This document shows, piece after piece, positions 1 to 4,791 of a stretch of 7,553 nucleotides of DNA (its first letter is position 1; each line of letters starts with the position of its first letter). A program made the position numbers and the translations under genes. The DNA comes from Lachnospiraceae bacterium (GTDB taxonomy: Bacteria > Bacillota_A > Clostridia > Lachnospirales > Lachnospiraceae), in the NCBI GenBank assembly GCA_017416055.1, contig JAFQDI010000235.1, forward strand, positions 1-7,553, written 5' to 3'. The notes under the pieces are model-generated. The model was not told the origin of the DNA, made no database searches, and saw only the letters and a program-made list of their open reading frames with translations.

Positions 1-730
1 CATTCGCCGCATAATTTTCATTCGGCTTAGACTTAAAAAACAAAAATGTATATTCTGAATATGCATTAAACGGTATCGTCACTGTCCCGGTGCTGTTGGA
101 TGCCTCCTCCAGCAGTGGATCCATATTGTCCGGAGACACCCCCTCCGGCCATGTGATCTTGACATTTCCTTCATAACCCTCTGTCCGAACAACCATCTGT
201 AATACCGGGCTGCCTTCTTCATCGTGAATCTCATACTGAATCGTCTGATTCTCATCTGCGATGACGAACTCTGCCGACAAGGTAGCAGTATAGGGTGCGG
301 TTGCCGTCGCTGTTACGGTGTATGTTCCTGCCGCTAAGTCAGCAAAGGTCACCTCTTTGTTGTTTATCGCATTTCCGGTAATCATTTGGTCTTCCAACTT
401 CTGAATGACTATACCTTCCTTCGTCAGCACCACGTCGTACGTGATATCCACTTCGGAACATCTCAAGCTATCCGGATGATTTCTCAACGAAAACGATATC
501 TGATTCACTCCGGTCTGCAAAGGATATCGGGGACGGCTTCCCACGGAAGTATCCCTCAAAAGATCGCTCTCAAAGTAAAATGCTTTCGCCACAAAAAGCG
601 GGTCTTTTCGCACTGAATACATGTATTTCGCCAAGGCATAACCGCCAAATACCAAAAGTACCGCCACCAGTACAACACACAAACCGGCAGCGGACGATAT
701 TCTTTTCTTTCGAAATCCAAACTGTTTCAT
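1..730 (-). CDS. SipW-substrate-like secreted protein (3' end cut by window edge)
   Basis: This frame starts at an ATG at 730 and stays open for 243 codons to the window edge, so the C-terminus is missing. The ATG is preceded by AGGAGGG, which overlaps the stop codon of the upstream gene, at 7-8 nt spacing. Residues 1-10 are basic (K2, R7, K8, K9, R10), followed by a hydrophobic helix (about 11-31) ending in YALAKYMYS. That gives a plausible ALA|KY cleavage site at 34/35, like the FA|KY site in the TasA-like protein of the same operon. Next comes VAKAFYFESDLL, then beta-rich sequence with an Ig-like stretch (LAAGTYTVTATATAP, in the middle of the protein) and a KITWPEG motif resembling KVTWPEE in the neighbouring small protein. 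No catalytic motif is visible. I infer a secreted, Ig-like matrix accessory protein processed by a SipW peptidase. The exact family is unknown, and a C-terminal anchor may lie outside the window. Confidence 0.8.
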   Translation of the reverse strand, partial: MKQFGFRKKRISSAAGLCVVLVAVLLVFGGYALAKYMYSVRKDPLFVAKAFYFESDLLRDTSVGSRPRYPLQTGVNQISFSLRNHPDSLRCSEVDITYDVVLTKEGIVIQKLEDQMITGNAINNKEVTFADLAAGTYTVTATATAPYTATLSAEFVIADENQTIQYEIHDEEGSPVLQMVVRTEGYEGNVKITWPEGVSPDNMDPLLEEASNSTGTVTIPFNAYSEYTFLFFKSKPNENYAAN

Positions 731-741
731 CAACTGCCCTC

Positions 742-1272
742 CTAATCAATCTGTTCCGCACTGATGGTAATGACCAGCGCATCTACCAACAACGTGTAGG
801 AGGCACTGTTCTTTTCTTCCGGCCACGTCACTTTGATCCAGTACTTATCTGTCCGTTCCGTGGATGCCGCAAATTCTCCACCCGGAGATGTCACCTGCAC
901 GGTGCAATCCTCATCCTCGTAAACAGCGAAAACCAACGGCAGGTTGTCCTCCAGTTGAGTAACCGATAACTGATACGCCTGTGCCACTTCACAGATTCTT
1001 CCGTCTTTATCCCGATTGGAAATCACCACCGGAATCTTCACCGAATCTCCGGGGCAGACAGGAACCTGATCCGTAACCATGATCGTCGCATCGGTAGCCA
1101 TCACCGCAACACGTACTTCATCAGATCCGGTCACGGTCGTAATGTAACCGGAAAACGTCACACCAGTCATCACCACAGTCGCAACGAGCAAGTAAACCAG
1201 GTAAACAGACAGCGGAAGCCGCAATTTATTATTCTTTTTTGGCAGATTCGTTTTCCTTCTGCCGATGTTCAT
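742..1272 (-). CDS. Small secreted or membrane-anchored protein of the TasA/SipW operon
   Basis: The protein has 176 residues. I chose the ATG at 1272 because GGGGAGG precedes it by about 8 nt. A longer reading from 1332 would run far into the upstream peptidase gene and lacks support. The N-terminus is very basic (RRK, KK, K, R), followed by one hydrophobic helix (about residues 20-42: LSVYLVYLLVATVVMTGVTF) and then SGYITTVTGSDEVRVAV. This resembles the region around the AKY site of SipW substrates, but has SGY in place of AKY. The rest is beta-rich (CPGDSVKIPVVISN, DKYWIKVTWPEE) and ends in ALVITISAEQ, similar to the AKITVEQ end of the TasA-like protein. The start overlaps the sipW-like gene by 44 nt, suggesting translational coupling. 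Role unknown; I infer an accessory matrix or envelope protein. Whether it is cleaved or stays anchored cannot be told. Confidence 0.8.
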   Translation of the reverse strand: MNIGRRKTNLPKKNNKLRLPLSVYLVYLLVATVVMTGVTFSGYITTVTGSDEVRVAVMATDATIMVTDQVPVCPGDSVKIPVVISNRDKDGRICEVAQAYQLSVTQLEDNLPLVFAVYEDEDCTVQVTSPGGEFAASTERTDKYWIKVTWPEEKNSASYTLLVDALVITISAEQID

Positions 1273-1798
1273 CGCCACTTCCTCCCCTCTGCTTTCTCGA
1301 CAAATATCTCTCTCCGATCCCCGGTAACTCAATCAATAAAAAACCGATCAATACCATACACAACATGCCCAACGGGGATCTCATCTGTTCAATATATTTC
1401 CCCACCTGCGGGACCACCATAACCACTCGTCCGATAATCCGGTCCATCTGCACCGGTTCCTCGTCCTCCGTGTTGTTCGCATCTCCCTTTGTCACAAAAC
1501 CGTCTGCCGTTTCTCCAACGATCCGATGGGTCACAACTTTATCTTTTGCCTCAAAGGTAATGATCTGATCAATCGCATAACTGTCCTGTCGATGAATAAT
1601 CACCAGATCATCGACTTCGATTTCACCTGACATGCTTCCGGAAATCACAATCGCCGTGGCATAGCCGAACACGGTCGGTAACGTTTCCCCGGTCACGGTC
1701 CTTTTTACTATCGTATAGAGATTACAACCCAGTACAACCGCCAACACGATCGTCAGCGCAATGCTGATTCCTTTTGCAATCAGCCTCACCAATCGCAT
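1229..1798 (-). CDS. sipW: SipW-type (ER-type) signal peptidase I, second copy
   Basis: The protein has 189 residues, the usual size for SipW-type peptidases. It is an integral membrane serine protease expected to remove signal peptides from TasA-like proteins outside the membrane. An N-terminal helix spans about residues 7-31. The catalytic region has VISGSMSG (nucleophile Ser55) and VVTHRIV (His91). A histidine here, instead of the lysine of ordinary bacterial enzymes, marks the ER type. The conserved acidic box KGDANNTED follows (Asp106). A second helix spans about 142-160, followed by a short charged tail. I start at the ATG at 1798, 13 nt inside the end of the upstream gene. Its ribosome site (GGGAAAG) is weak, consistent with coupling. 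A GTG at 1855 would add 19 residues without hydrophobic character and is less likely. This is the second such enzyme in the same operon. Confidence 0.92.
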   Translation of the reverse strand: MRLVRLIAKGISIALTIVLAVVLGCNLYTIVKRTVTGETLPTVFGYATAIVISGSMSGEIEVDDLVIIHRQDSYAIDQIITFEAKDKVVTHRIVGETADGFVTKGDANNTEDEEPVQMDRIIGRVVMVVPQVGKYIEQMRSPLGMLCMVLIGFLLIELPGIGERYLSRKQRGGSGDEHRQKENESAKKE

Positions 1799-2559
1799 CT
1801 TCTTTCCCGTCTCCGATCCATCCACAAAATTACCAAAAGAATACCACTGATACACATGAGTGCCAGATACATTCCAAACGACCCTTCATCTCCGGTAAAC
1901 GGCGTATCCGGAACTACATAGTCGTTTCCGTCATTCACCACGATATACAGACCGATGGTCACCCGGTCACTCTCGTCCAGCGCCGAACGGTCGCCCAAAA
2001 GGGTATCGATCACATCCTGCTCCTCATCGTCAAAATATGACCACAACCACGTAATGTCAAAATCCTGTATCTGACCGCCGGGCAGGCTTCCGGTCACCGC
2101 ACGGATTACCTGTTCCTCTTTCACCCGATCCGGCAGAGGATACTCCAACGCATCTTCAACTCCAACGCCTTCCAGCTGCGCCTCCACAGGCAATGCCTCG
2201 TTGGTTCGAATGCGGTATAACACGGCAGTAAAACTGACCGCACCTTCCACAGCATTGTGCAGACGAACAATATTAAATCCTTCCGTACCGGGAGCAATCA
2301 CGTTGTCCCCTTCTGCGGAGGATACACCCTCATACTCTGCGTCAAACAGATCCAAACAGGCAACACCGTTTTCATCAATACCGGTGGCACTATCCCAAGT
2401 CAGTTTGCCCTCCGTGTAGGTCAAAACATGCCCTGCCTCCTCGCTTCTGCCCGCGTAAGTCAGTTGAACCATATACGGCAAGGTAACAATTTCCAGTATA
2501 AATAAAATAAGCACTGCCGGAAGCAGCCATTGATTGATCTTCTTTGAAAAGACTCTCAT
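1786..2559 (-). CDS. TasA-related protein with sortase-like C-terminal anchor
   Basis: The protein has 257 residues from the ATG at 2559, which AAGGAG precedes by 6 nt. An in-frame ATG at 2607 with GAGG upstream is a possible alternative. Residues 11-31 form a signal helix, with cleavage plausible near TYA|GR (36/37). Two stretches mirror the TasA-like gene upstream: IAPGTEGFNIVRL (88-100) against IVAPGT in TasA, and DITWLWSYFDD plus DTLLGD (about 165-190) against LITWEWAF plus DTILGN. The C-terminus has the three-part form of a cell-wall sorting signal: TPFTGDE (219-225, coded at 1905-1885), a hydrophobic helix (about 228-246), and a basic tail DRRRERR. TPFTG departs from LPxTG at the first position, so sortase processing is an inference. 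If it is not cut, the protein would be C-terminally membrane anchored. Either way it is a candidate surface anchor or minor subunit for the TasA-like fibre. Confidence 0.87.
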   Translation of the reverse strand: MRVFSKKINQWLLPAVLILFILEIVTLPYMVQLTYAGRSEEAGHVLTYTEGKLTWDSATGIDENGVACLDLFDAEYEGVSSAEGDNVIAPGTEGFNIVRLHNAVEGAVSFTAVLYRIRTNEALPVEAQLEGVGVEDALEYPLPDRVKEEQVIRAVTGSLPGGQIQDFDITWLWSYFDDEEQDVIDTLLGDRSALDESDRVTIGLYIVVNDGNDYVVPDTPFTGDEGSFGMYLALMCISGILLVILWMDRRRERRCDW

Positions 2560-2621
2560 CCTTTTCTCCTTTTCGCCTCTCCCCAAACAAACGGCAAATC
2601 TCTTCATCCTGTCCTCATTTC

Positions 2622-2648
2622 CACCCGTTGAACCCATTTCAATGGGTG
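2622..2648 (-). other. Hairpin upstream of the TasA-related anchor gene
   Basis: In the minus-strand transcript, CACCCATTGAA pairs with TTCAACGGGTG around a 5-nt loop (ATGGG), an 11-bp stem with one A·C mismatch. The same bases can instead form a perfect 6-bp hairpin at 2632-2647 (ACCCAT, loop TTGA, ATGGGT), so two folds exclude each other. It sits 63-89 nt before the chosen start codon. A regulatory role is only inferred. Confidence 0.4.
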
Positions 2649-2662
2649 AAAATCAAGACAAG

Positions 2663-2703
2663 ATCCCCCTCTCCCTGCCCCGCCATATGGGCGGGAGGGG
2701 GAT
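2663..2703 (-). terminator. GC-rich hairpin after the TasA-like gene, possible attenuator
   Basis: Thirty bases after the stop codon of the TasA-like gene, the transcript holds ATCCCCCT pairing with AGGGGGAT. Inside this is CCCGCC pairing with GGCGGG around a short CATAT loop, with an extra bulge on the 3' side. The stem is very stable, but what follows (CTTGTCTTGATTTT) is a poor U-tract. I read it as a partial terminator or 3' stabiliser that lowers expression of the downstream genes relative to the abundant fibre protein, rather than a complete stop. Confidence 0.5.
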
Positions 2704-2733
2704 GTGTCAATGATGTAGTTCATCGTAACAAAT

Positions 2734-3708
2734 TTAGTTCACCTGCTCAACAGTGATTTTTGCTCCGAAGGCAACGGTGAGGTTGTAGTCGGTGCCTGCG
2801 GTCAACGTAGTGTAATTATTACCTGAATCAATAGTTTTAACCACTACATAATTGCCGGAGTTGTCATTTGACATCAGGTTGCCCAAGATGGTATCTGCTC
2901 CGTCCTGCTGATCAGTAAATGCCCACTCCCAAGTGATGAGATAACGGTCATCAATCGCTACATTAACAATATCTGTAGAGTTTTCAGTAAACTCTGCGTC
3001 CAAAGCATCTGTCATATCCGCTACAGTACGATAAGTTGCCGGAGTACTTTCCGCTAAAGTTCCAGTGGACCCCAGTTTCTTGACAGTCCACGAAATCGGG
3101 TAGTATTTCCCGCCAGTAGCATAATTCTCAGTAACCGTCACCGTATCATGCAACTCATACCATTCTGTAATCGAATCATACTCAGCTGCCGTAAGTGAAA
3201 CAGTTGCTTTTACGTAGCCAGCTGCGTTTTTATAATAATATCCCACATGATTATCGAAGGTAACCTTGTCTGTCTTAACCAGAACGCCATAGTCTCCTGC
3301 TAACAGCCAAATCTCTTGGTTGGTAACCCCATCCTTGTTTTCATAGCTCACGCTATATGCCACCTCAGGATGTCCCTGCACACCCAGGAGCAGTCCCTCA
3401 TCACTCTTGGTTCCGGGAGCAACGATGTTTTTGATATCAATACCACTTACAGCTCCCTGTGAATCAACGCTCTGCTGTGCCGATGCGCTGATCATATCCT
3501 TAGAGGCGGTTGCACTGTTGGGCACATAATTCTCACCAAACAGGCTTCCGCTCACCAGTACAGTCACACCCCACTTTGCTACACGAGCGGTGTCCGTACC
3601 ATCATCTTTTGTGGTGTACTTCGCAAACGTACTTCCCACGAAGCATGAAGTGATCAATGTGAGAGCCAGCAGAAGACTAGCAGCTCTCAAAGTTCTATTC
3701 TTCTTCAT
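2734..3708 (-). CDS. TasA/CalY-like matrix fibre protein, SipW substrate
   Basis: The protein has 324 residues and is secreted. The start at 3708 has the strongest ribosome site of the operon (AAGGAGG, 8 nt spacing). The signal peptide (1-29) has a basic start (KKNRTLR) and a hydrophobic core, ending STFA|KYTT. This AKY-type junction is typical of SipW-processed TasA/CalY/camelysin proteins, and TARVAKWGVTV follows it as in that family. The mature part is beta-rich, with IVAPGT (95-100), LITWEWAF (257-264) and DTILGNL in the C-terminal half, ending AKITVEQVN. In Bacillus, TasA forms amyloid-like biofilm fibres and CalY/camelysin is its close relative. By analogy this should be the main structural subunit here. 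It lies between a SipW gene and a TasA-related anchor gene and has its own hairpin-rich leader. An ITSC lipobox-like string at 19-22 is probably coincidental. It could also be a protease-like camelysin. Confidence 0.88.
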   Translation of the reverse strand: MKKNRTLRAASLLLALTLITSCFVGSTFAKYTTKDDGTDTARVAKWGVTVLVSGSLFGENYVPNSATASKDMISASAQQSVDSQGAVSGIDIKNIVAPGTKSDEGLLLGVQGHPEVAYSVSYENKDGVTNQEIWLLAGDYGVLVKTDKVTFDNHVGYYYKNAAGYVKATVSLTAAEYDSITEWYELHDTVTVTENYATGGKYYPISWTVKKLGSTGTLAESTPATYRTVADMTDALDAEFTENSTDIVNVAIDDRYLITWEWAFTDQQDGADTILGNLMSNDNSGNYVVVKTIDSGNNYTTLTAGTDYNLTVAFGAKITVEQVN

Positions 3709-3716
3709 TGAATAGT

Positions 3717-3723
3717 CCTCCTT
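3717..3723 (-). promoter_or_regulatory. Strong ribosome binding site of the TasA-like gene
   Basis: AAGGAGG on the minus strand, 8 nt before the ATG. It is the best match in the operon and immediately follows the hairpin cluster, which leaves it unpaired in an A-rich stretch. It fits high-level translation of a structural protein. Confidence 0.75.
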
Positions 3724-3738
3724 TTCCTATTTTTGTTG

Positions 3739-3832
3739 GGACGAGTGTTCGTCCGATTTTGAGGATGATGTCTCATCCCAACGTGAGGTCGCCCTCACAT
3801 CTATATCATGCCTCGCGGGTGTATGGCCACCC
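3739..3832 (-). other. Four tandem hairpins in the TasA-like gene leader
   Basis: The 146-nt gap between the peptidase and TasA-like genes holds four short perfect inverted repeats in transcript order. They are GGGTG/CACCC (3817-3832), GTGAGG/CCTCAC with a GCGA tetraloop of the GNRA type (3783-3798, extendable to 8 bp), GGATGA/TCATCC (3763-3778), and GGACGA/TCGTCC (3739-3754). The last two can instead join into one long arm (TTGGGATGAG with CTCGTCCCAA, one G·U). I recognise no known riboswitch or T-box motif. A likely role is mRNA processing or 5' stabilisation, but this is inference. Confidence 0.55.
3800..3829 (-). promoter_or_regulatory. Possible internal promoter for the TasA-like gene
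   Basis: TGATATAGA gives an extended -10 box (TATAGA at 3805-3800 with TG one base upstream). A weak -35 candidate, TGGCCA (3829-3824), lies 18 bp further up. Transcription from here would begin in or just before the GNRA-capped hairpin, giving an mRNA with a 5'-terminal stem-loop. The -35 match is only 4 of 6, so confidence is low. Confidence 0.3.
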
Positions 3833-3854
3833 CGATCTGCATTGACATACATTG

Positions 3855-4511
3855 TTAATCGTTTTTTTCGGGCTCTGATTCCAAAGCCTTCTCCCCTGCC
3901 AGCTCACGCAGACGGGCAAGTTCTGCCTCCATCTCTGCTGCCCGCGCATTCTCCCGGCGCGCGTACTGCTGACGACGAATAATATCGTAAATGATAAATG
4001 CCAAAAGCGGCACTCCGATGAAGATAATCATTCCCAACGGGGTCTGGAGAAAGATGGCAAAGTCTCCGACTTTCGCAATACGTCCCCGGTAGATACCCAC
4101 CAGTGCAGACGCAGGAACCGGCTCGTCATCCTCCGTGTTATTCGCATCACCTTTGGTCACAAACTGCAACTGACCGTCATCTGCCGTCTGAATATCAACA
4201 ATGCGGTGAGTAACCACGATCTTCCCCTGCATATACGCAATCACATTTCCGATTTCCAGCTCCTCCGGCTCAGCCTTTCCCACAAAGATCAGATCTCCAA
4301 TCTCGATGTGGTCCTCCGCGTCACCGCTCATAGAACCGGACAATACTACCATCGGCGTGATTCCGAACACTGCCGGAGGACGTTCAGGATTGATCGTTCC
4401 TTTGATGATGATCGTCATGTTGCAAATCAGCATAAAGCTGAAAATCACACACAACATAACACCTATTCCCGATATAATCAGCCGCACACGACTACTTTTT
4501 TGTTTAGCCAT
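3855..4511 (-). CDS. sipW: SipW-type (ER-type) signal peptidase I, first copy
   Basis: The protein has 218 residues and is the first gene of the minus-strand operon. It begins at an ATG preceded by AAGGCGGGAAAG. An N-terminal helix spans about 11-36. Catalytic elements are VLSGSMSG (Ser60), VVTHRIV (His102) and KGDANNTEDDEPV (Asp122, with Asp128 beyond). The Ser/His arrangement without the usual lysine defines the ER-type family that processes TasA and similar proteins. A second helix spans about 158-177. The last 40 residues (about 179-218) are highly charged and probably a cytoplasmic coiled coil (RRENARAAEMEAELARLREL); this makes the protein longer than its paralogue at 1229-1798. It sits directly upstream of the TasA-like gene and is the probable processing enzyme for it. 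Its promoter region faces the LytTR repeat array. Confidence 0.93.
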   Translation of the reverse strand: MAKQKSSRVRLIISGIGVMLCVIFSFMLICNMTIIIKGTINPERPPAVFGITPMVVLSGSMSGDAEDHIEIGDLIFVGKAEPEELEIGNVIAYMQGKIVVTHRIVDIQTADDGQLQFVTKGDANNTEDDEPVPASALVGIYRGRIAKVGDFAIFLQTPLGMIIFIGVPLLAFIIYDIIRRQQYARRENARAAEMEAELARLRELAGEKALESEPEKND

Positions 4512-4546
4512 AACTTTCCCGCCTTATCCTTAATAAAATATCCCTC

Positions 4547-4552
4547 ATTATA
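4547..4552 (-). promoter_or_regulatory. Candidate -10 box near the first sipW-like gene
   Basis: A perfect TATAAT on the minus strand, 35 nt before the start codon. No good -35 lies 16-18 bp upstream, and TG is one base out of place for an extended -10. It could serve an activator-dependent promoter or be a chance match in AT-rich DNA. Confidence 0.3.
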
Positions 4553-4576
4553 AACATTTTTTTCTGTATAAGCAGA

Positions 4577-4605
4577 TTTTGCACGTATTTTCACTGTTTT
4601 TGCAC
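4577..4605. repeat. Three short repeats spaced by one helical turn
   Basis: Read on the plus strand, TTTTGCAC (4577-4584), TTTTCAC (4588-4594) and TTTTGCAC (4598-4605) end 10 and 11 bp apart, which places them on one DNA face. They lie between the two leftward -10 boxes, in the presumed 5' leader or just upstream of the proximal promoter. Protein binding is possible, but the elements are short and T-rich. Confidence 0.35.
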
Positions 4606-4630
4606 CAATTTAATTACTTAACTTTTCTCT

Positions 4631-4636
4631 ATTATA
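4631..4636 (-). promoter_or_regulatory. Candidate -10 box of the leftward matrix operon promoter
   Basis: TATAAT on the minus strand (AAAGTATAATAG). The -35 region (around 4654-4659, TCGGAA) is poor, as is common for promoters that need an activator. The nearest repeat of the regulator array ends 31 bp upstream of this box, roughly mirroring the 35 bp on the rightward side. Use of this promoter would give a leader of about 115 nt before the first sipW-like gene. Confidence 0.4.
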
Positions 4637-4667
4637 CTTTAGAAAATCCGTGTTTCCGATTTTCTGC

Positions 4668-4739
4668 GTGAGATGTGATATTCCGGGAGTGAATTGTTCT
4701 TTTGATGGTGTGAACGGTAACCACATGACGTTGAATTCG
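4668..4739. promoter_or_regulatory. 21-bp-period direct repeat array, probable LytTR regulator site
   Basis: Plus-strand 9-mers at 4668 (GTGAGATGT), 4689 (GTGAATTGT) and 4710 (GTGAACGGT) start exactly 21 bp apart, separated by 12-bp spacers. A degenerate fourth (TTGAATTCG) starts at 4731 and overlaps the rightward -35. In reverse complement they read ACATCTCAC, ACAATTCAC and ACCGTTCAC. The last fits 8 of 9 positions of the LytTR consensus (W-M-M-GTT-N-R-K, repeated after 12-13 bp). The spacers show no similarity, so this is not a plain tandem duplication. The array lies between two divergent promoters and next to a LytTR regulator gene. I infer it is that regulator's operator for both operons. 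Confidence 0.65.
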
Positions 4740-4759
4740 CAAAAAAAATGTAGTATAAT
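4731..4759 (+). promoter_or_regulatory. Promoter of the response regulator-kinase operon
   Basis: TTGAAT (4731-4736) as -35 and a perfect TATAAT (4754-4759) as -10 are separated by 17 bp, with an eight-base A-tract in the spacer. Transcription should start near 4766, leaving a leader of about 26 nt before the regulator gene. The -35 overlaps the fourth, degenerate copy of the upstream repeat, which suggests autoregulation. Confidence 0.65.
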
Positions 4760-4791
4760 GTAGCAAGATAAACGTACAAAGGAGGTGCCGA

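Noticed and set aside
580..969. Plus-strand open frame of 129 codons
   Set aside because: It is antisense to two secreted-protein genes on the minus strand that have good ribosome sites and signal sequences, and its own product shows no domain.
1239..1568. Plus-strand open frame of 109 codons
   Set aside because: It is antisense to the catalytic part of the second SipW-like gene.
1799..1855. GTG-initiated 19-residue extension of the second SipW-like protein
   Set aside because: It lies inside the upstream coding sequence, adds no membrane or catalytic feature, and the ATG at 1798 gives the normal family length.
3709..3854. Riboswitch or T-box in the fibre gene leader
   Set aside because: The hairpins are short and simple, and no conserved core that I know of is recognisable. 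They are kept only as an unassigned structured leader.
4577..4739. Possible CRISPR or mobile-element repeats
   Set aside because: The repeats are only 7-9 bp with 12-bp or shorter spacers. There are no cas genes, transposase or terminal inverted repeats.
4512..4791. Search for a small signal peptide gene (AgrD-like) in the divergent region
   Set aside because: No short frame with a ribosome site and a Cys-containing, AgrD-like pattern was found. No AgrB-like membrane protease lies in the window either.
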